Positions 1-5,089 of a stretch of DNA of 5,089 bases are shown here, piece after piece (positions within the stretch are counted from its first letter, which is position 1; every line of letters starts with the position of its first letter). A program made the position numbers and the translations under genes. Location of the stretch: positions 1-5,089 of the forward strand of contig QIMA01000248.1 in the NCBI GenBank assembly GCA_003233535.1. Reading direction: 5' to 3'. The notes under the pieces are model-generated. The model searched no databases and was not told the DNA's origin. It saw only the letters and a list, made by a program, of their open reading frames with translations. This stretch comes from Rhodanobacteraceae bacterium (GTDB lineage: Bacteria; Pseudomonadota; Gammaproteobacteria; Xanthomonadales; SZUA-5).

Positions 1-156
1 ATGAACCACTACACCGCTCCTTCGAAAAAACCACTGGGCAATCAATGTCCTGCGCGATCATCGCGCGAGTTCATGAAATATCCGGGCTAGACACGAGATC
101 AAGGTCTTCCGGGCCTACGCACCGGAACAGCATTGTGATGCCCGTATCTGCTCTTC
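1..156. other. Non-coding left edge, no supported gene
   Basis: No supported gene. The only plus-strand reading from base 1 is a 29-codon frame ending at the TAG at 88-90, with no recognisable product. The stretch contains a GC-rich palindrome (52-66) and two direct copies of TCCGGGC at 81-87 and 108-114, 27 bp apart. The minus-strand reading TAGCCCGGAT around 80-89 resembles the start of CCGG-rich intergenic repeats seen in many gammaproteobacteria, so this may be decayed repeat or mobile-element debris. That last point is a guess from appearance only. Confidence 0.4.
52..66. repeat. Short GC-rich palindrome
   Basis: GCGCGAT and ATCGCGC form a perfect 7-base inverted repeat around a single central C (position 59). 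As RNA it would fold as a 5-6 bp stem with a loop of 3-5 nt. No U-tract follows on either strand, so it is not a canonical terminator. It could be part of a larger repeat or chance in GC-rich DNA. Confidence 0.35.
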
Positions 157-187
157 GTAGGATGTGCTGAGCGAAGTGAAGCGCATC
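157..187 (+). repeat. REP-like element (GTAG plus imperfect hairpin)
   Basis: The element begins with GTAG (157-160), immediately followed by an inverted repeat: GATGTGCT (161-168) pairs with AGCGCATC (180-187) over 8 positions with one G-T wobble, around an 11-nt spacer that contains GAGCGAAG. A 5' GTAG/GTGG tetranucleotide followed by an imperfect palindrome is the known signature of REP sequences mobilised by RAYT (REP-associated tyrosine transposase) proteins. The GAGCGAAG-type core with GATG.../...CATC arms recalls a repeat often found between genes in gammaproteobacteria. Only one copy is visible here and no RAYT gene is in the window, so the assignment rests on structure alone. Confidence 0.55.
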
Positions 188-224
188 AATCGATGAAACG
201 GGCAACCTACCCGAAGAAGCGATA

Positions 225-242
225 GCCCGTCTTCGCACGGGC
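225..242 (-). terminator. Possible terminator hairpin after the EEP gene
   Basis: GCCCGT (225-230) and ACGGGC (237-242) form a perfect 6-bp GC-rich stem with a 6-nt loop. It begins 5 nt past the stop codon of the minus-strand EEP-family gene (stop at 247-249), which is where a transcript end would be expected. Read on the minus strand the stem is followed by TATCGCTTCTTC, which is only mildly T-rich, so a classical Rho-independent terminator is not certain. The hairpin may instead stabilise the 3' end of the mRNA. Confidence 0.4.
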
Positions 243-246
243 CGTA

Positions 247-1053
247 TCAGCTACTCGCTAAGCAAGATGCCGGCAGCTTTGCGGTCACCGCCAGCGGCAG
301 GTGATCGGACAGCGTTAGCCGCAGCGCCTCGCACTTCTCCACCTCAATGTCGGCGCTGACCAGCACGTGGTCGATCGCGCGGCGCGGGCGCCAGGCGGGG
401 AAGGTGGGCGGCGGCGTGGGATCTGCCAGGCGCAGTTCGCTGCGCTCCATAAATTGCTGAAAGCTGCGGTCTTCTGGCAGGCAGTTGAAGTCACCCATGA
501 GGATGGTATGCGGATGTTCGGCGGCCAATTCGGCGAGGAAATCCCACTGTTTGGCGCGCGAAGTGGGTCCCAGGGACAAGTGCGCGATTATCACCGCCAG
601 CCCTTTTTTGGGCGGTCCAATCCGCGCCAGCAATGCGCCTCGCCCGGCAATTCGCCCAGGCAGGGGGTGATCTTCGGCGTCACCGATGTGATAGCGGCTG
701 AGCAAGCAATTAGTGCTGTGCGCGATAGGCCCGACGCGGCGATTGCGCTGTTGCGTCCAATAAGGAAAGCGACCGCTTTCGGCCAAATATCGCGCTTGAT
801 TCAGAAAGCCGCTGCGTAGGCTGCCGCCATCGGCTTCCTGCAGTCCGACCAGATCGTAGTCCTCCAGCCAGGGCACCAGCGCATCAAGGTTGCGCTGTTT
901 CCCTGAGTCCGGCCAGATGTGTTTCCAGCTATTGGTGATGTAGTCCCGATAGCGGTGGGTGGCGTTACCGGCCTGAATATTGAAGCTGAGGATGCGCAAA
1001 CGGGCGCCACTGGTGCCCGTTTGCTGATCACTCGCTGTGTTTGCTGAGGTCAC
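247..1053 (-). CDS. Endonuclease/exonuclease/phosphatase (EEP) family protein
   Basis: Predicted Mg2+-dependent phosphodiesterase or phosphatase of the DNase I/exonuclease III-like EEP fold, 268 aa. The conserved motifs are visible in order: SFNIQ with metal-site Asn25, LQE with Glu73, IIAHLS with His158, MGDFN with Asp188 and Asn190, IDHV with Asp228/His229, and SDHLP with catalytic-pair Asp250/His251. All key residues are present, so the enzyme should be active, but the substrate (nucleic acid, phospholipid or other phosphoester) cannot be read from the sequence. There is no signal peptide or membrane segment, so it is probably cytoplasmic. The start is GTG at 1051-1053, with only a weak Shine-Dalgarno. 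A TTG at codon 19 (just before RILSFN) is an alternative that would remove a low-complexity N-terminal tail. It lies 15 nt after the dsbA stop and probably shares its transcript, perhaps by translational coupling. I recall a similar EEP gene next to dsbA in Pseudomonas aeruginosa (PA5488). Confidence 0.9.
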   Translation of the reverse strand: MTSANTASDQQTGTSGARLRILSFNIQAGNATHRYRDYITNSWKHIWPDSGKQRNLDALVPWLEDYDLVGLQEADGGSLRSGFLNQARYLAESGRFPYWTQQRNRRVGPIAHSTNCLLSRYHIGDAEDHPLPGRIAGRGALLARIGPPKKGLAVIIAHLSLGPTSRAKQWDFLAELAAEHPHTILMGDFNCLPEDRSFQQFMERSELRLADPTPPPTFPAWRPRRAIDHVLVSADIEVEKCEALRLTLSDHLPLAVTAKLPASCLASS

Positions 1054-1068
1054 GAAAAGTCGGGACGC

Positions 1069-1710
1069 TCAGCTGTCCTTTGCGCGCTCTTGGGCCGACT
1101 TGTCGACTAAGTAGTCCAGCAGTGCCATTGAGGCTTTTTCGCTGCCGGCACTTTGCACGTTAAAACGATACTTGCCGTCAACGATCATCGCCGGGGTACC
1201 GCGAACACCATAACGAGGCACCATGGTGCTAGCGCGCTTGAGGCTCGTCTCGACCGCAAACGATTCCGCGGTTTTCTCAAAGGTCTCCGGGTCGATACCG
1301 AAGCCCTCGTAGAATTCGGCCAAATCGGACAGGTCCCGCATCTGCTTACGGTCGCGATGCAGTGCATCGAACAGCGCAAGATGCGCTTCTAGCGGCGCCT
1401 TCAGAACTTGCGCCGTGTAATAGGCGCGAGCGTACAGCGCGTACACCTGATTCCAGGTTGCCGGCATTTGGATCAGTTTCGCGTTCTCCGGCATGGTTTT
1501 TTTCCACGCTTGGATGTGCGGCTCGAAGTTCGCGCAGTGCACGCACGCATAGCTGAAGACTTCGACGACCTCGACTTTGTCGCCGCTGCTGGTCGGCTGG
1601 GCCGGATTAATTCGCTCGTAGTGCTTGCCTTCTTCCCACAGAGACATGCCTTGAGCAGCGGCTAGCGGTGCCCACAGCACCGCCAACAAGATCAGTGTGA
1701 ATCTACGCAT
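1069..1710 (-). CDS. dsbA: Thiol:disulfide interchange protein DsbA
   Basis: Periplasmic dithiol oxidase that introduces disulfide bonds into exported proteins and is normally re-oxidised by DsbB. The 213-aa precursor matches the usual DsbA length. A Sec signal peptide occupies about residues 1-19 (MRR, hydrophobic core, cleavage after APLAAA). The thioredoxin fold starts near residue 46 with EVVEVFSYACVHCANFEP; the redox pair is Cys56 and Cys59. A helical insertion spans about 90-160, and the second thioredoxin half carries the cis-proline loop RGTPAMIVDG (Thr172-Pro173). The active site reads CVHC instead of the CPHC of the E. coli enzyme; the His is kept but Pro is replaced by Val. The start ATG (1708-1710) is preceded by AAGGAG (1719-1724) at 8 nt, and the signal peptide begins directly there. 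It sits between the cytochrome c4 gene (187 nt upstream) and the EEP gene (15 nt downstream). The membership is firm; the effect of the Val is unknown. Confidence 0.95.
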   Translation of the reverse strand: MRRFTLILLAVLWAPLAAAQGMSLWEEGKHYERINPAQPTSSGDKVEVVEVFSYACVHCANFEPHIQAWKKTMPENAKLIQMPATWNQVYALYARAYYTAQVLKAPLEAHLALFDALHRDRKQMRDLSDLAEFYEGFGIDPETFEKTAESFAVETSLKRASTMVPRYGVRGTPAMIVDGKYRFNVQSAGSEKASMALLDYLVDKSAQERAKDS

Positions 1711-1897
1711 CTATCAAACTCCTTGAGTATGGTGCGGGATGTAATAACCGCAGGCTCGCATAACCGACCTGAAGTAGAATTGAAGACGGTTGAAGCGAGC
1801 GTAAAGATTGTGCAGTTTAACTGTCCTGCGCGGTGCCCGTGAGTATTCGTCGAGTGTTCGGCAACGCCCTGGCGTCTATTCCGCTCGCCCTGTCGAA
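1711..1897. other. Spacer between cytochrome c4 and dsbA genes
   Basis: This 187-nt stretch has no gene. It carries the dsbA ribosome binding site, a 5-bp inverted repeat TGCGG (1733-1737)/CCGCA (1748-1752) with an AT-rich 10-nt loop in the dsbA leader, and another 5-bp inverted repeat ACGCC/GGCGT (1864-1875) about 25 nt past the c4 stop, too tight to be a good terminator. No convincing -35/-10 pair for dsbA was found, although the length leaves room for one. Whether dsbA is read from the c4 promoter or its own is open. Confidence 0.5.
1719..1724 (-). promoter_or_regulatory. Ribosome binding site of dsbA
   Basis: Read on the minus strand this is AAGGAG, 8 nt before the dsbA ATG. It is a near-ideal Shine-Dalgarno site and fixes the start, giving dsbA strong translation independent of the upstream c4 gene. 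Confidence 0.85.
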
Positions 1898-2542
1898 TCA
1901 GCGTGCGTGCAGCCCTTCTAGATACGAGGCCAGCGCGTCGATTTCTTGATCGGTGAGCTGCTTGGCAACGTCAGCCATGACCGCGGCGTTCGCACCCTCA
2001 CCGTAAACGGCACCATCGCGGTAGCGTCGCAGCATATCGGCGCTGTAGTTCGCATGTTGGCCGCTCAAGGCGGGATACGGAACCAGCGGGTTGCCGCCGC
2101 CGCCCGGGCCATGGCACGCCAAGCAAGCAGGAATGCCGCGGTTTTCGTCACCGCCGCGATACAGAGCCTGACCGGCCTCAACTAGCGTTTCGTCAGCGAC
2201 GCCGGTCAGCGCCGTTTGGCCAGCGAAGTACGCACCAATGTCGTGCATGTCGTCGCTGCTCAACGCCGCGGAAAAGCCGGCCATGATCGCGTTTTCGCGC
2301 TCGCCACTTTTGTACAGCTCTAAATGGCGGCTGGTGTATGCGGCGCTTTGACCCGCCAGCTTTGGGTACTGCGGGTCGACGCTATTGCCGTCTAGACCGT
2401 GGCAAGCGCCACAAACGGCAGCTTTGCCTGCGCCAGCTTCGGCATCGCCGACTGGGAAGGGTGCTGCTGAATTTTCCTCGGCAGCCCAGCTTTGGGTAGC
2501 GAGCAGAGAAATAAACAGGCCTGCGAGTAACCGCGCGCGCAT
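1898..2542 (-). CDS. cc4: Cytochrome c4 (diheme c-type cytochrome)
   Basis: Periplasmic diheme cytochrome c that passes electrons to terminal oxidases such as cbb3. From the chosen ATG (2540-2542) it is 214 aa. A signal peptide covers about residues 1-21 (MRARLL, hydrophobic core, cleavage after SWAA). Two tandem class I cytochrome c domains follow, each with a CXXCH heme site: CGACH at residues 44-48 and CLACH at 140-144. Likely distal Met ligands are Met87 (AIMAGFSAALSSDDM region) and Met189 (AVMADVAKQLTDQE region); YPKLAGQ and YPALSGQ occur at matching places in the two halves, as expected for the duplicated c4 fold. The frame stays open upstream to 2638, but those 30-odd codons have no signal-peptide character, and AAAGGA (2552-2557) lies 9 nt before the chosen ATG against 3 nt before the ATG two codons earlier. 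It is followed by dsbA on the same strand, a neighbour pair also known in Pseudomonas. Confidence 0.93.
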   Translation of the reverse strand: MRARLLAGLFISLLATQSWAAEENSAAPFPVGDAEAGAGKAAVCGACHGLDGNSVDPQYPKLAGQSAAYTSRHLELYKSGERENAIMAGFSAALSSDDMHDIGAYFAGQTALTGVADETLVEAGQALYRGGDENRGIPACLACHGPGGGGNPLVPYPALSGQHANYSADMLRRYRDGAVYGEGANAAVMADVAKQLTDQEIDALASYLEGLHAR

Positions 2543-2551
2543 AGACATGAA

Positions 2552-2557
2552 TCCTTT
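2552..2557 (-). promoter_or_regulatory. Ribosome binding site of cytochrome c4 gene
   Basis: Read on the minus strand this is AAAGGA. Its spacing is 9 nt to the ATG at 2540-2542 and only 3 nt to the ATG at 2546-2548, which favours the shorter start and rules against the long upstream extension. Just upstream, on the same strand, lies the AT-rich CTAATATTTAA, a possible but weak -10 region without a clear -35. Confidence 0.7.
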
Positions 2558-2642
2558 AAATATTAGGGGCAAGCTACCACGCCCACGCTGGATCGATCCG
2601 CACGAAGCAGCAGCGGCAAGCTTACCGGACGAACACAAAGCT

Positions 2643-2670
2643 CGAAGTCGGCCATTTTCCCATGACTTCG
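2643..2670. repeat. Inverted repeat in the divergent region
   Basis: CGAAGTC (2643-2649) and GACTTCG (2664-2670) are perfect 7-base inverted copies with a 14-nt spacer. They lie about 100 bp upstream of the c4 start. They could be a regulator binding site or a hairpin; no T-tract follows, so a terminator is less likely. Chance cannot be excluded. Confidence 0.35.
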
Positions 2671-2852
2671 CCGGCTGAGCCAGCCCGAATTGCCTATGCA
2701 GCGCTCGAATGCGAGGCCGAAGCAGCTCCAGTCGCGCTATTTCGCGCGTTCGCGAGCCAGATTTGCACTTTGCACAGTCCCCTCAAATGGGTCAGGACAT
2801 GCTGAAAGCTGCCGCTCGCTACGTATGAGCGACCGGGTGCGACCAATGACAC

Positions 2853-2881
2853 AGGGCATTGTGCTGCAAGGTGCCTATAAT
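2853..2881 (+). promoter_or_regulatory. Sigma-70-type promoter of the tricorn-like gene
   Basis: A perfect -10 hexamer TATAAT occupies 2876-2881. At 17 bp spacing the -35 position (2853-2858) reads AGGGCA, matching only 3 of 6 consensus bases. A TG lies two bases before the -10, one base off the extended -10 arrangement. Transcription would start near 2888, giving a leader of about 20 nt before the TTG start. A strong -10 with a weak -35 suggests moderate strength or activator dependence. Confidence 0.65.
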
Positions 2882-2896
2882 CACCGCCCCCTACCC

Positions 2897-2903
2897 GGTG
2901 GAG
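2897..2903 (+). promoter_or_regulatory. Ribosome binding site deciding a TTG start
   Basis: GGTGGAG ends 6 nt before the TTG at 2910-2912, ideal Shine-Dalgarno spacing. The in-frame GTG at 2898-2900 lies inside this site, and the ATG at 2940-2942 would cut off the positively charged start of the signal peptide, so TTG is the best start. Confidence 0.75.
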
Positions 2904-2909
2904 ATTCCC

Positions 2910-5089
2910 TTGCGCCTATTCGCACCGATCCTAGTCGCCATGCTCTTGGCGCTGTCGCCGATTGCCTCGGCGCAAGACACTGGGACGCTTTTGTTGCGCT
3001 TCCCAGACCTCTCGGCAACCCAAGTCAGTTTCGTTCACGGCGGTGACATCTACGTCGCCCCGCGCAACGGCGGCCGCGCCACCCGTCTTACCAGCCACAG
3101 TGGCGAAGAATTGTTCCCCAAGTTCTCCCCGGACGGTCGCTGGATCGCTTTCTCCGCTGAGTACACCGGCACTCGACAGGTGTGGGTGATGCCCAGTGCC
3201 GGCGGCCAGCCGCGCCAGCTCACCTATCGCAGCGATGTTGGTGTAATGCCGCCGCGCGGTGGCTCGGACAACCGCGTCCTGGACTGGACGCCGGACGGAA
3301 CAAGCGTGCTGGTGCGAATGAATAGGGTGCCCTGGGGGCAGCGTGGTGGGCGGCCCTATTTGGTCCCCGCAGCAGGCGGCATGGAAACGCCTTTGGCGGT
3401 TCCGGAAACCGGCGGCGGTTCACTCTCCCCGGACGGTAGCAAATACGTATACACGCCGATTGATCGCGAATTCCGCACCTGGAAGCGTCATCGCGGTGGC
3501 CGTGCGCAGGAAGTGTGGATCTATGATCTGAGCGCTAACACCTCAGTACAGCTGACCGACAATCCGGCGACCGACAACCAACCCTCCTGGATCGGTGACC
3601 GGATCTACTTCAGTTCAGATCGCGAGTACACGCTGAATTTATACTCGATGCCCGCCACTGGTGGCGAAGCGCAAAAAGTTACCGAGTTCACTGAGTACGA
3701 CGTGCTCTGGCCCAGCGGTGGTCCGGATGGCGTGGTGTTTGAGAACGGCGGCGCGCTGTGGCTGCATCAGCCGAGCACTGGCAACACGCAGCGCTTGAAC
3801 ATCAGCGTCTCTGACGACCGTCCAGCAGCGATGCCGCGCTTTGTCAAAGCGGCTGCGCAGGTGCAGAGCTTCGATCTGGCGCCAAATGCCGAGCGCGCGC
3901 TGTTTGCCGCTCGCGGTGAGCTATTCACGGTGCCGGCCAAACACGGTGTACCGCGCAATATCAGCAACACGCCGAATGCGCGCGAAATCTCCGCGGCCCT
4001 GTCAGCTGACGGCCAGCAGATCGCCTACTTGTCCGATGCCAGCGGCGAATACGAGATCTACGTTCGTGCTTCGGACGGCAGCGGCACGCCGCGCAGGTTG
4101 ACCAGCGACGGCGACATCTGGCGTTTCCCGCCGGTTTGGTCGCCGGACGGCAAGCGCTTGGCCTATGCCGATAAGAAGCTGCGCCTGCGCTACGTCGATG
4201 TGGCCAGCGGCAGCACGGTTGAAGTGGACCAAACCGATACCGGTAACGAGATCACCGTCTACGTCTGGTCACCGGACTCCAAGGCCTTGGCCTACGTGCT
4301 AACCAACGCTGCCGGCATCGGCCAAGTGTGGCTATATGACACCGTTTCCAAGCGCAAATACGCGGCCACGCAAGCCGACTACAACGCCGCTAACCCGGCC
4401 TTCGATCCCAAGGGTCGCTATCTGTACTTCACCTCCGACCGTGACTTTAATCTGGAATTCGAGGCGGTGGAGTTCGACTACATCTATGTGCGCGCGCAGA
4501 AGCTGTTCGCGGCGGCACTGCGCGACGACGTAGCACCGGCAGTTAAGCCTTTGAGCGACGAGATCAAAGCGCCCAGTGCGAACGGCAAAAAAGACAAAGA
4601 AGACAAGGACGAAAAAGCTGCCGATTTAGGCATCGATTTCGACGGCCTAATCGAGCGCACCGTGGCGCTGAAAGTGCCGGGTGGCAACTACGGTGGCTTG
4701 CTGGCCTCGGAGAGCGGCCTGTACTACCAATCCGCTGGCGCTCAGGGCACGCCGCCGGAACTGCAGTTCTACAAGCTCGCCGAGAACAAGGCTGATCTCG
4801 TCGCAGCTGGGGTAAATGGCTATGCGCTATCGGGCAACGGCAAGAAGCTGCTGTTGGCGCAGGCCGACAACAGCTACGTGCTTGCCGATGCCAAGTGGAA
4901 GACCGACCTGAAAGCCAAGTTGGACATGGACAAGATGCAGCTGCGGGTCGATCCGCAGGCCGAATGGGCGCAGATGTTTCGCGACGGCTGGCGGATACTG
5001 CGCGACTGGTTTTACGACGCCGGTATGCACGGTAATGACTGGGATGCGGTCTATCAGCGCTATTTGGCGCTGCTGCCACACGTGAGCAC
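2910..5089 (+). CDS. Exported tricorn protease-like S41 peptidase (3' end outside window)
   Basis: Homologue of tricorn protease, a large peptidase that trims oligopeptides in archaea. 726 codons are visible with no stop; bacterial family members are usually somewhat over 1000 aa, so roughly the last third is missing. Starting at TTG, residues 1-21 form a signal peptide (MRLF, hydrophobic core, cleavage at ASA/Q). No lipobox Cys follows, so it is expected to be soluble in the periplasm or secreted. Residues about 35-325 are a first beta-propeller with repeats such as FSPDGRWIAFSA (72-83), WTPDG (126-130), SLSPDG (171-176) and the family-typical EFRTWKRHRGGRA segment (187-199). Residues about 325-665 form a second propeller with LSADGQQIAYLSD, VWSPDGKRLAYAD and VWSPDSKALAYV. 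A Lys/Asp-rich linker (559-570) interrupts it. LDMDKMQLRVDP (671-682) and RDGWRILRDWFYD open the helical C1 core domain. The catalytic His and Ser, the PDZ domain and the rest of the S41 fold lie past the window, so activity cannot be judged. It is transcribed divergently from the c4 gene from its own promoter. Confidence 0.92.
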   Translation, partial: MRLFAPILVAMLLALSPIASAQDTGTLLLRFPDLSATQVSFVHGGDIYVAPRNGGRATRLTSHSGEELFPKFSPDGRWIAFSAEYTGTRQVWVMPSAGGQPRQLTYRSDVGVMPPRGGSDNRVLDWTPDGTSVLVRMNRVPWGQRGGRPYLVPAAGGMETPLAVPETGGGSLSPDGSKYVYTPIDREFRTWKRHRGGRAQEVWIYDLSANTSVQLTDNPATDNQPSWIGDRIYFSSDREYTLNLYSMPATGGEAQKVTEFTEYDVLWPSGGPDGVVFENGGALWLHQPSTGNTQRLNISVSDDRPAAMPRFVKAAAQVQSFDLAPNAERALFAARGELFTVPAKHGVPRNISNTPNAREISAALSADGQQIAYLSDASGEYEIYVRASDGSGTPRRLTSDGDIWRFPPVWSPDGKRLAYADKKLRLRYVDVASGSTVEVDQTDTGNEITVYVWSPDSKALAYVLTNAAGIGQVWLYDTVSKRKYAATQADYNAANPAFDPKGRYLYFTSDRDFNLEFEAVEFDYIYVRAQKLFAAALRDDVAPAVKPLSDEIKAPSANGKKDKEDKDEKAADLGIDFDGLIERTVALKVPGGNYGGLLASESGLYYQSAGAQGTPPELQFYKLAENKADLVAAGVNGYALSGNGKKLLLAQADNSYVLADAKWKTDLKAKLDMDKMQLRVDPQAEWAQMFRDGWRILRDWFYDAGMHGNDWDAVYQRYLALLPHVS

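Larger units (their letters stand above)
2543..2909. other. Divergent intergenic region, c4 versus tricorn-like gene
   Basis: This 367-nt stretch between two genes reading away from each other has no supported gene. It holds the c4 ribosome binding site on the left and a consensus -10 box plus ribosome binding site for the protease gene on the right. Between them are several inverted repeats: CGAAGTC/GACTTCG (2643-2670), TCGCG/CGCGA (2742-2755) and CGCTC/GAGCG (2813-2831). The open frames crossing it lack codon patterns or similarity that I recognise. In Pseudomonas the engB gene lies upstream of the c4 region; nothing like a GTPase is seen here. The roughly 220 nt between about 2640 and 2860 remain unexplained and could hold regulatory sites or a small RNA. 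Confidence 0.5.

Overview
The window looks like a chromosomal segment of a fairly GC-rich gammaproteobacterium. Two things suggest this. First, cytochrome c4, DsbA and an EEP-family phosphohydrolase lie together in that order on one strand, an arrangement I recall from Pseudomonas. Second, a REP-like repeat of the GTAG-plus-hairpin type is present. An exported tricorn-type protease homologue would fit a Xanthomonadales/Lysobacterales-like relative, but this placement is inference from gene content and not from a marker gene.

Layout from left to right. Positions 1-246 are non-coding and hold short palindromes, a REP-like element (157-187) and a GC-rich hairpin (225-242). That hairpin lies just past the stop of the first gene and may end its transcript. 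Three genes then run leftward on the minus strand: cytochrome c4 (1898-2542, upstream), dsbA (1069-1710) and an endonuclease/exonuclease/phosphatase-family gene (247-1053, downstream). The dsbA stop and the next start are 15 nt apart, so those two are very likely co-transcribed. A 187-nt gap separates c4 from dsbA, and dsbA has its own strong ribosome binding site.

A 367-nt divergent intergenic region (2543-2909) follows. It ends in a consensus -10 box (TATAAT, 2876-2881) and a GGTGGAG ribosome binding site that drive a rightward gene starting at a TTG codon at 2910. This gene is open to the window end (726 codons visible). It encodes a secreted tricorn-protease-like S41 peptidase: signal peptide, about two beta-propellers built from WSPDG/FSPDG-type repeats, a charged linker, and the start of the protease core. 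The catalytic part lies beyond the window.

Three of the four genes have Sec-type signal peptides, so the segment is mainly about the cell envelope. DsbA oxidises cysteines in exported proteins, cytochrome c4 carries electrons to terminal oxidases in the periplasm, and the tricorn homologue probably degrades peptides outside the cytoplasm. I see no phage, transposase, CRISPR, tRNA or rRNA gene, and no convincing evidence of a wholly new system. The points most worth a second look are the unusual CVHC active site of DsbA, the TTG-started exported tricorn homologue placed divergently from the c4 gene, and the REP-like element.
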